Positions 50,640 to 61,500 of a stretch of 64,000 nucleotides of DNA are shown piece by piece; positions within the stretch are counted from its first letter, which is position 1; each line of letters begins with the position of its first letter. The translations under genes were made by a program, and so were the position numbers. Under the pieces are notes generated by a model, which was not told the origin of the DNA, ran no database searches, and was given only the letters and a program-made list of their open reading frames with translations. The DNA lies in NCBI GenBank assembly GCA_037954325.1, contig JBBMNZ010000035.1, positions 8,269,001 through 8,333,000 on the forward strand, in the 5' to 3' direction. The stretch comes from Fistularia commersonii (Eukaryota; Chordata; Actinopteri; Syngnathiformes; Fistulariidae).

Positions 50640-50869
50640 TCAGGGATGCACAGGAGTCGGGGTGGGAGAGGGTCAAGGTTCACCCTGGAAAACGTGCAAA
50701 CGCCGAACAGAAAGGCCCCCTTACGGCATCATTTCATTCATTTCATTGTATTTCTTATTCTTCCTCCTTTCTACTATTATCTATTACTGTTATGTTTTTT
50801 ACTTGGAACTCTGGCACAACAATTTCCTTCGGGATTAATAAAGTTGTTCTCATCTCATCTCATCTCATT
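50640..50869. mobile_element. SINE fragment (-) joined to retroposon tail (+)
   Basis: 50,640-50,725 contains, in reverse, the GGGCCTTTCTGT module of the 52,509 repeat. 50,741-50,869 is a plus-strand tail ending in repeated ATCTC units and is nearly identical to 62,896-63,014. Confidence 0.65.
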
Positions 50870-52508
50870 GAACTAGGAACCCTCTTGCTGTGAAGTGGAA
50901 GCAATGACCACTGCGCCATTTTATTTTGTTTCTGTCTTTGGTTCTGAATGCAGAATATTACAGCACAGAAATTCCAGGAAACTTCTAAAAGCCAGTTTTT
51001 ATAAGTATTTTATAAAGTAAAACTAAAACAGTTAAAGAGTGCTTAGTATCATCTAATTTTGCTATCCATTATTTTTGAAATGATTATTTACTATTTATGT
51101 TGAGACATTCTGAAGAACATTTTTGAATTTCACAATATGGAGAAAAATATATCCGTTAGTCCATTCTACATAAACTTTTCATGTTGCCTAGCCATAAATA
51201 TAAGCACAGCTGAAGAGTAATAGTAAGAATTATTCGTCTTTTTTTTTATTTTAATTTTTTACATTTTTAATTTTTTAAGTATTTAAAAAAAAAAAATCTC
51301 ACTTTACGTGAAATCAAGATAATCAGATTTAGCTTTTTTTTTTTTTCATCCAAGTATCGTTATTCCCAAGGTCAGTATTTCCACGTTTCTTAAGCAACAT
51401 CTGTCCAGTCTGTAAAGTTGGATGTGAACTAATTTAACACCCAAGTATTTTACAGAACCTTTTTTTTTTTTTTTTTTTTTTTGATAAGAAATTGTGCATT
51501 TATTTTTCTCATTTCTCTACAAGTGGAACAGCCAGTCAAACATTTGAGTGTCTAGTAAGCGTTTCCATGTCAACATGCAAAAATTTTTGTGGGATTAACT
51601 GCCCTCTTTTATCCCCAACGTAGTGATGGTTGGTCCCTATGGAAAAAAAAACGTCCTCCCAAAAACACATATGTACATATATAAGTCTGTGAAAGAAGAC
51701 GTTACCGTTACTTCTGCGAGCGCTTGACATTTCATTTTGGATCCCCGAGAAAGTCATGAAACTCTCCTGGCTGAAGATTGTCATCCTGCCGCTGTGACTC
51801 TCTCTTTCTCTCTCCTGGTGTTTCAAAGAGAGTTTGCTAAAGCTCAGCCTCCGTACTTCCTTCCTGTTCCTTCATGTCAAGGCTGAAGGCTGAATTCACA
51901 GCAGTAGCCGCGAAGAAAAGATTAGCTGGGTAAAGAATGTTATTACTAAGAGGTTACGGTGGTACAATCTTGCGGAGGAAGTATTTCAATTTTTTTTTTT
52001 GGTTATAAAGTAATAATACTGTTGACGAGGCAGATTGTTGTTTGAAGGAACTCGTACTGAATGTTCCCGAGGAATTTGCCTTCTGATTTGTCGCTCGGTT
52101 CTCTCAGCCCAGATCTGACTTTGAGCATCCGAGATGTTTAATTTAATTTGACAAAAAGGTTCTGATAGACTGACAGGTTTGTCACATTTGTGAGTTTTTC
52201 AAGTCTCGGCCGACTTCATTTTTTTAGGGGGGAAATAGTTATTTCCTCACTGAAACGCAGAATCCCAAAAATTAGGCCGTGGAACTGCGTTTCCGGGTTT
52301 ATACTCTCGTAAAATAATCAAATTAATAGGAAATGTACATGAAACTTGAAATATTAATACGGCTTGATGGTAACAAGAGAATATGATTTCTTTTTAATGT
52401 ATTTGTTAATTGATTTTTAATGACAATCCATCATCTCCTGCCACCATTGAGTATATATTCAGTGAGAAATGTCCTTCCATGCTACAAGTGTGATTACTGA
52501 AAAGGTGT
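50870..52508. other. Intergenic, no gene recognised
   Basis: AT-rich, with T runs at 51,336-51,347 and 51,459-51,482 and an A run near 51,286. No coding frame recognised. Confidence 0.55.
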
Positions 52509-52790
52509 CGGGGCGGCACGACGGCGCATCGGTTAACGCTTCTGCCTCACGGCAACAAGATCCCTGTTTGGATTCGCGGCTTTTCTGTGTGGAGTTCGCG
52601 TGGCGCCCTGTGTCTGCATGGGTTTCCTCCAGGTGTCCCCTCACAATCCCAAAATATAAATTACCCAGAGTGAGGGAGTAAATGGTTGTTGGTTTCTGTA
52701 TGACAACTGGATGGTTTGTCTCCCTATGTGCCGCTGTGATCGACTGGATAGGCTCCGGTCCAGCCGCAACCCGCAATGCAAGATTTCATT
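52509..52790 (+). mobile_element. SINE-like module with tRNA-like head
   Basis: It starts GGGCGGCACGACGGCGCATC with an A-box-like GGCGCATCGGTTAACG and a decayed B-box-like GTTTGGATTCG about 30 bp on. The body follows (CTTTTCTGTGTGGAGTTCGC, then GGGTTTCCTCCAGGTGT) and the end GATAGGCTCCGGTCCAGCC. It is a very common teleost interspersed repeat type. Confidence 0.65.
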
Positions 52791-53189
52791 CCGAGATTGC
52801 GTCGCCAGAGTGGCGCCCCAGCGCCGCAGCTTCGAGTTTTTCTACATGTTTTTCGGCTTGTTTCGTATTTTTTTCAAAAGCGGTCGTCCGATGCTGTTCA
52901 CAAGCATCCCAAAGCGCTCTTTCTCACTACCTCCATCCCTTTTTTGCACTACCTCATCTCTATTTTTTACCACCCTCATCCGTGCAATACTTGTATTGTG
53001 GTGTTTCACGATGAAATAATGGCGGAGGCGTCGAGGAGTTCGGTTGTTTAATTTGAAACGGCAACAAAATACAACTGGAACTTGAACATCCGCGATCATC
53101 TAAATATACCCGGCTTAACCACGCGCCCCGACCTTTACTCCCGTGGGGTGAGAGACCACGCCCCTCTGTGTCCGCCACAGTATTTATAT

Positions 53190-53395
53190 TATTATTATGT
53201 ACTATTCACCAAGATTTAAGCTGATACTTTTATAGCCACTGTCCTGCGTAAGGACTTCTTGTTATATCATGCATTATATTATGAATAGTATTCTGTACTG
53301 GGATCTTTTATGTACACTCTCTCTGTCTACAATAATGCTGTGACAATTAAATTTCCCTCCCACGAGATCGATCTTATCCTGTCTTTTCAAGAAGC
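53190..53395 (+). mobile_element. Retroposon 3' tail
   Basis: Ends AATGCTGTGACAATTAAATT, then TCCCTCCCACGAGATCGATC and TTATCCTGTC, matching the general form of LINE/SINE tails elsewhere in the window. The 5' border is uncertain. Confidence 0.4.
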
Positions 53396-54194
53396 AGTGT
53401 AGATGTATGAATGAATGAAATGTCTCATGTAAAAGTGAATATATCCATTATTTGAATGTGGCAGCCTGGATGCTGGATTTCAGATGTGTGTGAAGCTCAG
53501 ATTTCTGACCTGTATGTGGAAGAGTTTTAATGACTCCTGTGTAAATGTGTCATAAATGAAATGCTACAGAGCCAATCTTTTACAACACTGCTGCGGTGAA
53601 TTTTCAGCTCTCATGTTCTCATGTCATTTTTCATGTTCAGCCTCGACGGAATTTATCACAAAGGACCGAATGAGTAAAAACTTGAATATCATTCATTTAA
53701 AATTGGCTTGTGATTGAAATTTTAAATATAAGAATATTTTCAAATCGTAGTTGAAACACTGCCAATATGATTTAGACACAAACAGCAAATGTATTTAGTG
53801 GAAAGCTATCCCAGAGAGTAAAACACCTCACATATCTATAATGAATATCACACAAGTTTCCAGTCGGACGCTGTCACGTGTCAGGATACCAGAAAAAAAC
53901 TGGTAAAACCGATAAGCAAAAGTAATGATTTACTTCAACCGCAGGAAATCTGTTGCCGCTGCGGCCAGTGTTTGGTGATGTCCAGTAAATGTAAAAGTGC
54001 ACGTTATTCATATGTATGAGAGAATCAGGAAAAAAAAGGAATAACCCCGTGATCGATGAAGGAACTGCAGTTTTCCTACTGCTTGGCGACGGTACCCAGA
54101 GCTGGGGGTCTTAAGTGGGGGGTCTTGTTTGTCACAACAGGATCAGACACCCCAGCTTTGATAATATGGGGCCCACCTCCCCATGACTTTTAAA

Positions 54195-54244
<50 letters not shown>

Positions 54245-55359
54245 ATGTGTCTGCGTGTGTGTGTGCGTGTTCGCACACAAGTGTGGTTTAATATATTGCA
54301 TTTTACAGCTGACATTTCCAATGAAATTTCATTAAAGATGACGTTGTGTTAATGGGAAAAGGGCCTATTAATGCCTCGGTTATATTTTATACATATATAT
54401 GATGAAAAACCATATATTCATTTACCCTGTTCCCGTTCCAAGTTTCTTTGATTTTTTTTTATCAAAAAATTATTCGCAGCTGTTTCTAAATTCAAAATAC
54501 TTCAAAAAGGGTTATGATATTTATAATCCCCTCCTGGCAAAATTGGGTTCTATTCTTGTTCCCGCACTTGGGTCTTTAAACGCAACTGGATGTGATGGAT
54601 AACTGCCTTCAGTCCTTTATTTTACATTATTTTCATATTAACATTACAGACATTTAAATTACGGGGTACATCCGTAATGACTTTAACAGATTTGCATATA
54701 AACATGCACGCACTTTGACATATGAATAATCCTGTTACTATGCTATGACAATTTTTTATGTGTGCAAATCTAATTCAAAAACGTTTCTCGCGCCTTCTTT
54801 TAAGTGATAATCTCACCGATAAACGCAGGATCTAATATAGAATAAAAATAAAAAAAACCCATGGAGGTTAAATAAAGCAAACAGGGAGTCAAAGCAGGAT
54901 ATTTGAGGATGTCAAATGGTATGTGTAAGATAAAGTACCTCTACTTCCAGTTGGTCACCAAAACATGCAGGCCTGTTTTTGATTATTAGAAAGTACTATA
55001 TACTGACTATTTCCCAGATGAGGTGCTATGCCAGCAAAACATTACATAATACAATATCGAAGCTGAAAATGCAGCGCCAGTAACAAGCTTTGGGAGCCTG
55101 CCATGCACTTGCTGCCCCTTGGTGCTGATGTCAAGGCTTTAAGAAGCTATTACATAGTAATAACCTTATTTGGTTGCCGGCGAGGAAAGTTGTTACACCT
55201 CAGTATGTAACTTTCTTCACGCTGAAGAGACGTGTGGTGTAGCGATATATTTTCCTTGCATTTTACTTACACATACTGGCCACCAGATCACTCCTCTATG
55301 CCTGCACTGAATTCTGCACAAATAGGTGCTTGAAACTCAATGCGAGGGTGCTGCAGCAA

Positions 55360-55391
<32 letters not shown>

Positions 55392-55600
55392 AGACAGCGA
55401 GAGAGGGAAGGAGAGCGATGGAAATGCAGTCTTATTTAACCTCAAGCCTCACTCCCCTGCTCCCTCTGCTTTCTGTAAGCTAAAGTGGTTTTTGTTTACA
55501 CCCCGAAACAACTGGTGTAAAAATAAGTACATCTCTATGACATGTTTATTACACGTGAGAAAAAAAAAAAATCAGAACATTTTCAGCGCTCTTGTAAAAT
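53396..55600. other. Intergenic with GT repeats
   Basis: (GT)n at 54,199-54,270 and 55,361-55,388. No gene recognised. Confidence 0.55.
54199..54270. repeat. GT microsatellite
   Basis: About 45 pure bases, then CATGTGTCTGC interruptions. Confidence 0.9.
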
Positions 55601-56759
55601 GTCATGCCATAAAGGGGCGGTTTGATTTCGGAACGCAGAGCGGCGTTCGATGCCTCCTCCGTGTCGGCATTGTTATCCTCCGCCGGAGAGTTTTATGGCG
55701 CTCGTCATCCGATCTTGAAGGACAGATTGCCAGCAAATCTGTTTGGAGGGTTCTTTGACAATTGTGGCCACGTTGGCCGTGACCCAGCCGTCTTCTCAAC
55801 AGCTTGGGAATTTTCTATATAATTGCGATTGGCTGATGAGTTGGCCGATATCCGGATCCGTCTGTCAACTCGGCCGCGGAACAAATAACGTTTTCCAGCC
55901 TGAGTGCGTTCGTATGATTGTTTCTGGAATAGCGCGAAGGGATTCCGGAGCGACCCGCTGCCGTTCCCTCAACAGGCTCTAGAACCCGACTCTTGTCCGG
56001 TGTCGCATGATAGAAGGTTACTGTGAGGTTGTGTGAGGTGGTACAAAAAAATGCACTCAGCGAACTCCGTGTGGTTCTGCGTTTCTCGCAGCTGTAATCG
56101 CACCTTTCAGACATACATGGAATTTTTTTTCTTTTCCTTTCTGCTGGGTTGCCGATCACCGCATCTTGTTCTCTCTCATAAACGAACTCCACGTCCTCTT
56201 TCACTCCATCGATAAATTTCCACTTCGGTCTTCTCCAAGGCCTTCCGGCATCCTTCAACTCTGTACCGTCTCAGTCTGACTTAACTGTGAAACATCTTCC
56301 ATGTCACTCCCGAAGGCGACCTCGACGTTTTCCATCTCCGCTTCCCGTTTTTACCCCTCGAAAACCATCTCGAAACCAGACATCTCCGCTCTCGCCGTCG
56401 TCTTCTCCGCCTTTCCTTTCATTCTTGCTCGTCCTCTTCCGACACACGCTCAGCTCGAACCGGTCACCCGATCGTAGCTCCCGTAGCTTTTTTCAGGATT
56501 ATATTTAATGGCGAAAAAGACAAAAATTCCGTGTCGGTTGTCTCGACTGAATTGTCGGCGACGCTTTACGGGAAAGAGCATCGACTCCGAAGGGGGGGGA
56601 GGTTCGGGCGAAGCATCGGGTGCTTAAAGCAAAGTAGCGGGTTACATACTGTGTTTGTTCTCGCAGCCGGGCCGTCGCCGTCCCTTCACTTCCCCCTTCA
56701 AGGTACACGCGTGCTCTCGGCCCACGCGGGACACCACACAAAGGCGGGAGTGGACTGTG
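55601..56759. other. CpG-rich block downstream of nptx1
   Basis: Much richer in CpG than the DNA to its left, with no recognised coding frame apart from a LINE-like relic on the minus strand. It could be an unmethylated island or simply young GC-rich repeat DNA. Confidence 0.45.
56000..56260 (-). mobile_element. Possible LINE-A-like C-terminal relic
   Basis: The minus strand reads RPWRRPKWKFIDGVKEDVEF, then YEREQDAV and an AERKRKK end. This is similar in layout to the LINE-A C-terminus visible at 35,900-36,045 (FIDVVREDMKVVGVRGED). Divergent, so the family is uncertain. Confidence 0.4.
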
Positions 56760-57909
56760 ACATTAAGTATCACAATTTTATTACAAAAATTAAATTCTTC
56801 ATCTCTCAGGTTTTGCCATGCTCGGAGCATATAACAATGCAGTAAAAAACCCACACCCAGAGAACGTAGTAAAGCAGATTTCAACAATGCTTCCACAGCA
56901 CTCTGTCATTCATGCTGTTACTATACAGACACTGTAACATTCCTAATACAGAGTAGTACAAACACCGGCCAAAACACGTCATGTCAGATAACAAACTGTA
57001 ATCAAATTACATTTACCGGAGGATAAACGATGAACTCAACCCGGCTGGAGGAAAAGGAAATAAAAGAGAACGAACCCATGAACATTTAATTTGCAACTCA
57101 AAACAGATCGTATGTGCTGAATATTTGTACCAGCCCAAGGCACCCAGGCTTCGTAGCGATATTGGCAAGTTAACGACATTCTTACAGGAAACACGTTGAA
57201 GCGAACGACGATTGAGAATTTGACCCGTGCCACGTGTCTTGACTTTGCGGCGTCCTTTCGGCGTTACCCTAATCTCCGCCTGCGCTCTCCTCTTGTCTTT
57301 CACAGTGCAAGTTCCGGAGGGCCCCCCCGCCATGAGGGGGCGTGGAGGTGTGGGGGGGGGGGGGTGAGGGGGAAGGAGGGGAGCTGTACCGAGTCAGACA
57401 TCACCCGACGGTGCCGAAACACTGACGAGAATTGGACGGACAGCTTAATCTCCCGCGCTCCGAAGGGACCGGGAGGGGCGGATGGAGGCGTGGAAGGAGG
57501 GATGGCGGTTGTGTAGTTCCTCACTCGGATGCCAGCTCGTCCAAACGTGAGGCGCAGATCGCCAGCTGCCAGTCCCAGACCGAATAAGCAAATAAATCAT
57601 TCGATAAATAATTCGATAAAATAGAAATCTAAGGTGCGCTTTCCGTTGAATGTCTGAGGGAGAGAGAGAGCGCGCAAAAAAATAAATAAAATACAGGATC
57701 ACCGGATTTTTTTTTTTCTCCCCTCAAGATGAAAAATGTTGTTTTTGCACGTAAATACTCAGGGAATGATAGAAATCCCATGTTTAAGCTTACCACTAAC
57801 TCAAGATCGAATAGCCTCTTAACGAACGTCAAATGAAGACAAGAACGACAAAAAGCTCAGAAATACCGAGGCCTCTCTTGATCGGGGGGGAGGGAGGGAG
57901 GGCTGCAGT
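56760..57909 (-). other. Probable nptx1 3'UTR with poly(A) signal
   Basis: About 1.1 kb downstream of the stop on the gene's strand. It is mostly non-repetitive and ends just after an AATAAA hexamer at 56782-56777, the first clear canonical signal I see downstream. A G/C homopolymer run sits near 57,350-57,365 and an AAATA-rich stretch near 57,580-57,690. The end is inferred; mammalian NPTX1 uses longer 3'UTRs, so later sites are possible. Confidence 0.5.
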
Positions 57910-58131
57910 TCAGTTGAGCGAACGACAAGGCTCGAAGGGCCACTTGGTCGCCCCGCCGAATATTTCGATGTTGCTCTCCGTCCAGGAGAAAACGTTGCCG
58001 GCAGGCGCTTTGTTGTTGCAGGTCGCCAAGTTGTAGATCTCGGCGATGGAAAGTTTCCTGTTCCAGATATGCAGGTTGGCTAACTCGCCTACAAAGGCTT
58101 GCGTGGCGTCGAAGCCTCCTCCCAGAGAGTC
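57910..58131 (-). CDS. nptx1: nptx1 coding exon 5 (residues 351-423) and stop
   Basis: Begins DSLGGGFDATQAFVGEL, then IWNRKL, and ends KWPFEPCRSLN followed by TGA at 57912-57910. Cys388 and Cys419 match a C-terminal cysteine pair in the family. The acceptor is TCTCGACAG|GAC. The preceding intron is 709 bp. Confidence 0.94.
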   Translation of the reverse strand, partial: DSLGGGFDATQAFVGELANLHIWNRKLSIAEIYNLATCNNKAPAGNVFSWTESNIEIFGGATKWPFEPCRSLN

Positions 58132-61100
58132 CTGTCGAGAGAAGGGGGGGAGAGAGAGTCGGAAAATGTGTGAATCGATCGGTATGTTATGTGTCAGTAG
58201 TGGCAAGATTTTTTTGCGTTCGCAACCCGAGTCTTGCCATTTCCTTTATTATTTCCACTTTCCATTGAAAAAGATGACCAGATGACCAAAGTAACAATAT
58301 CACAACAATATCACAACAATTGCACTTTCAACTTGCAAAATACATATTTTATTGCCTGTTTATATATTGTATAGTTATTTTATTGCCTATTTGTATATTT
58401 TATATATATTGTCTATTTTATACAGTTTTATATTTGTATTGTCCAGGACTACAGATGGAAATTAGCTATGAGCTATAATCTGGTACAAACATCTCTGCCT
58501 CTGTGCTTAATGTATTTGTATACTGTCCTAATAAACTTCAAAACAAACAAACAAACAAAAAAACAACCCGGAGAGTAGCTATAATGTGATAGAACAAAAT
58601 GCATGATGATATATCATCACCGATTACAAAAAATGTTAATGTTTCCGCACAAAAATGTGGCGTAGTTTAATCAGCATTTGAGTGGAAATCGTTCTTTTTC
58701 CTTGTTCTATAGAAAAAACAAACAAACAAACAAACCCAACCCTGCATTGTGGGTTTGTTGTGAAAATCAGTTCAACGTGATTAGGCACTTAAATAATAAT
58801 ATTGATAGTAATCATTCCTCGAACGTAAAAGTGTATCCACCTGCTCTTGTCCCAGGACCAGCACCCCCTCTGGTTTGATGGGATGATACGGTGCCAGATT
58901 CTCCCCACTGCCCCTCATGACTCCGTCCTGGAAGGCCTCCCACATCCCGTCACGGGTGGTCCACGTGATGCAGAGGTGATGCCACTTTCCGTCGTTGATC
59001 AGGAACGGCAGCTTGGCGAACTGCGGCACAGACGGTTCTCTTTTCACTTCCCCGCTCCTCCGTCATCACTTTGTCCCGACCCCTCGGTAGCAAGAGTCGA
59101 GACCTGCCATTTCCTGCTGAATCACCTCCTCATCTCATATCTTTTCTTCCTGGAGGGCTTCCTCCTCCTCGCTTCGACAACGTTTTTTTTTTTTTGTTTT
59201 TTTTTAAATCTCATTTTCACTTTTTGAACTTGTAAGTAAGTCCGGTACTTCTCTGACTAGTAGTCTATTTCTCTGTCCCTGCAAATGGTTTCACCTCTTC
59301 TTAAACCCTGATCCAACACAGAAGTAAAGAGGCAATATAGGAAGGGACTAACTTACCTTGTCATTGATGAGGATCTCCATGGGGTTGTTGCCCCACTCTA
59401 TCAATACCAGCTCATTGGCTTGGCCTGGGACGGCGTAGGAGAAGGGCGTCCCCACTCCGGGCGAGGCGTTGGACTTGATCCACAGACACACACTGAAGGA
59501 GTACATCTCAGGGAGGCTCCTCTTGGCTTTGGCGTACATGTAGTTGGTTCTGAGCGGGAAGGTCAGCTGAAACTTGTCCGTCGGCCTGCCGTCTTTGCCT
59601 TTTGGGGGGGGACAACATCAACGTGAATTGAGATTATGGAGTGGGCAGAAGGATGGATGAACTGACGACTATATTTATGCACCCCAGCTTATGGGAACTA
59701 AGAACTTCCACTTCTATCAGTTGCTTTAATTGTTTTTATTGTTTTGTGCAAGATCTCTTCTCTCTCTCTTTTTTTCTCTCCTCCTCTCTCATACTTTCTG
59801 TCTCTCCATCTGTCAAGATGTCAACCTTTCCCTCCACTCTGTCTTTCTCACTCTCCCACTCACACACACACACACACACATACACACGCTCGCATGTGCA
59901 CGCACCGGGCAGCCCATTGATGGATGCTTTTGAACGCGGCAGGTGTGGAGACGCACCTTTGCACACTTTCTCTGCAGAGACCCCCCCCCCCACTCCCACT
60001 CCCACCCGCATAGAGGAAGTCATAAAAAAAAGTCCTGACAGGACGTAAGATATGCAAAGCAATGCAGCTGCCCTCCCTGACGCACGGCGCGCGGTTTTGC
60101 AGCAGCTTCATCCCTTCTTTCTTTTTTTTCATTTCCCCGCAACAACCTTCAGACTTAATAATAATAAACAATACGAGGCGTTATCTCCATTTGGACCTCC
60201 GGCGGGAAAACCAGAGTCCCGTCTTGTCCTGAACGCACCTTTCTCCAGGTCCGTGATCCGGTGGTGCAGGGTGGTGAGCGTGGACTCCACTCGGTTCCGC
60301 TGCTCGCTGTCGTTCCGGGATCCCGGTTTGCTCTCCTCTAACGTGTTGACCCGGGACAGCACCTGCTTCTCCATGTCATCGATCTTATTTTGCAGCAGGT
60401 CTTTCAGGCTGTTCGCCTGCGCCGTGCCGTTGCCCCGGCTGTATTGCTGCAACGTGGTGGGTGAGAGGGGAGGGGGGAAGGGGGAAGGGGGGGGGGGGGA
60501 CAAGGGCGGTTAATGGGGAGGGGGAGGGAGGGAAGGGAAGACTCTACCAAAACTCACACACGCATGTTGGTCCTTGAACGCATCATCTCACCAGCTTTCC
60601 ATTTCAGGCCTGCGTCATAACCGTGCGCAACCGGGGCGTTTATCACTTTTTATTTTCATTTTATCAAAGTGATCCACTTTTTCTCCCCCCCCCCCACTTT
60701 GGCTTCCGAAGTCCCTGACCTCCCCTACTCCCACCCCCAACCTCGTGTCGTGCCTACCTCTAGATTCTCCAGTCTCTGTTTGAGGGTCTGTAAAGTCTGA
60801 CCCAGCTGCGCCAGCGTGTCCGTGGTCCCCCGTGATATATCCCCCATGGTGTTCTTGGCCCCCGGCCGCCGGCCCCCGGGGCCCGCGGCCGCCGGGACGC
60901 TCTGACTTTCGCAGCGACTCAACTTCAACGTTAGTTCCCTGATCGTCTCCCTTTGGTTCATAATGGTCTCCTTTTGCTGCAGCACCGTCTCCCGCAGGTG
61001 CATCACCGTGGTTTTCAGGTCCTCTGCGGGGCCGCTGTTCTGCATCGTTGCCGCGCACAGGTCCATATCCTTGGGCACCGACGTGCATATAAACTGCGTC

Positions 61101-61177
61101 TGTCCGAAGTCTTGCGCGGAGCTCCCCGCCACGACCAGGTGAGAGAGTAGAAAAAGTTTCCACGGGAACCCGTCCAT
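57910..61177 (-). CDS. nptx1: Neuronal pentraxin 1-like, 5 coding exons
   Basis: Secreted neuronal pentraxin; family members form multimers at excitatory synapses and cluster AMPA receptors. Coding exons (minus strand): 61177-60758, 60446-60239, 59598-59357, 59020-58841, 58131-57910; 1272 nt, 423 residues, in frame throughout. Residues 1-21 are a signal peptide ending SSA|QDF. Cys31, Cys41 and Cys89 lie in the N-terminal part, and heptad-like coiled coil runs about 50-88 and 118-209. The pentraxin domain is about 217-421 with the signature HLCITWTT at 305-312. Cys247 and Cys307 should form the domain disulfide, and E349-Q350-D351 match the family calcium ligands. N146 and N185 are glycosylation sequons. 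The ATG has a strong context (ACCATGG). Length is close to mammalian NPTX1 (about 430). The N-terminus (QDFG, FICTSVP) and the AKLPF stretch favour NPTX1 over NPTX2. Whether this is nptx1 or a teleost paralogue (nptx1l) cannot be settled here. Confidence 0.95.
58841..59020 (-). CDS. nptx1: nptx1 coding exon 4 (residues 291-350)
   Basis: Carries the pentraxin signature (H305, C307, T309, W310, T312) and ends in LVLGQEQ. The acceptor is GCCGCAG|TTC and the donor CAG|GTGGAT. The calcium-binding E349/Q350/D351 triplet is split by the next intron between Q350 and D351. Confidence 0.93.
59357..59598 (-). CDS. nptx1: nptx1 coding exon 3 (residues 210-290)
   Basis: Starts the pentraxin domain (KFQLTFPLRTNY, then the near-invariant GTPFSYAVPGQANEL and LIEWGNNPMEI blocks) and carries Cys247. 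The donor is the consensus AAG|GTAAGT. The acceptor is unusual: a C-only tract followed by AAAAG|GC, with A at -3. The split glycine codon keeps the frame. The product is one residue shorter than human at this junction. Confidence 0.92.
59861..59887. repeat. CA microsatellite in nptx1 intron 2
   Basis: About 13 CA units on the plus strand, preceded by a TC-rich stretch, in the 640-bp second intron. Confidence 0.9.
60239..60446 (-). CDS. nptx1: nptx1 coding exon 2 (residues 141-209 plus one base)
   Basis: Encodes the second coiled coil, with sequons N146-G-T and N185-D-S. The acceptor is GTTGCAG|CAA and the donor AAAG|GTGCGT, leaving phase 1. The preceding intron (60757-60447, 311 bp) contains pyrimidine/G-rich tracts; the G run at 60,488-60,499 and the C run near 60,687-60,695 may hinder sequencing. 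Confidence 0.92.
60758..61177 (-). CDS. nptx1: nptx1 coding exon 1 (residues 1-140)
   Basis: Encodes the signal peptide, three N-terminal cysteines (31, 41, 89) and the first coiled coil, whose repeats read RETVLQQKETI and RETIRELTLKL. A Gly/Pro/Arg-rich linker at about 94-108 replaces a differently composed linker in mammals. The donor reads GAG|GTAGGC and the exon ends in phase 0. A 244-codon frame on the same strand (60615-61349) is a frame shadow of this exon. Confidence 0.93.
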
Positions 61178-61205
61178 GGTTCCGGTTTGCCTGTGTGTAT
61201 GCGTC

Positions 61206-61207
<2 letters not shown>

Positions 61208-61240
<33 letters not shown>
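61208..61240. repeat. GT/CA microsatellite in the nptx1 5' leader
   Basis: A nearly pure dinucleotide tract about 30 bases upstream of the ATG and downstream of the TATA box, so it should be transcribed as (CA)n into the 5'UTR. Confidence 0.9.
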
Positions 61241-61243
<3 letters not shown>

Positions 61244-61256
61244 GTGAGTGAAAGGT

Positions 61257-61277
61257 TTCAGCACCACGGAGCTGTCC
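61257..61277 (+). promoter_or_regulatory. RE1/NRSE-like REST-binding site
   Basis: The plus strand reads TTCAGCACCACGGA and then departs from the 21-bp RE1 consensus in most of the last seven positions. The left half-site (TTCAGCACC) is perfect and the spacing to GGA is canonical; the right half is weak. It sits at or just downstream of the predicted start site of a neuron-specific gene, a typical RE1 context. Confidence 0.5.
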
Positions 61278-61310
61278 ACTGGAGCTGGGACTTCTAGCGG
61301 CGGCGCTCGG

Positions 61311-61318
61311 TTTATATA
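61311..61318 (-). promoter_or_regulatory. TATA box of nptx1
   Basis: The minus strand reads TATATAAA inside a GC-rich context. It is about 134 bp upstream of the ATG, which predicts a transcription start near 61,285. No upstream ATG lies between that point and the start codon. Confidence 0.7.
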
Positions 61319-61389
61319 GCGGACATAACACCACGCACATGCACCGCATCGGTTGAGAGGAGGATCCGCCGTGCCCGTGGAGCCCGGCC

Positions 61390-61500
61390 CACTCATTTAA
61401 GGTCGTCCCACTGCTGCTGCTGCGTGACGCGTTCTGGTGCGTGCGTGTGTAAGCCTCCCCACCCCCTCACTCCCCCACGGATCCGATCGGATCCACGCGC
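61390..61500 (-). promoter_or_regulatory. Upstream promoter region of nptx1
   Basis: GC-rich proximal promoter with a TGACGC half-CRE-like motif at 61425-61430, a CACCC/GT-box-like pyrimidine tract near 61,455-61,477, and the perfect 16-bp palindrome GGATCCGATCGGATCC at 61479-61494. Functions are inferred from motif and position only. Confidence 0.35.

Noticed and set aside
60615..61349. 244-codon open frame, the longest in the window
   Set aside because: It overlaps nptx1 exon 1 on the same strand in another frame, and its composition is dictated by the CA repeat and GC-rich exon. The exon 1 frame matches a known family and splices correctly.
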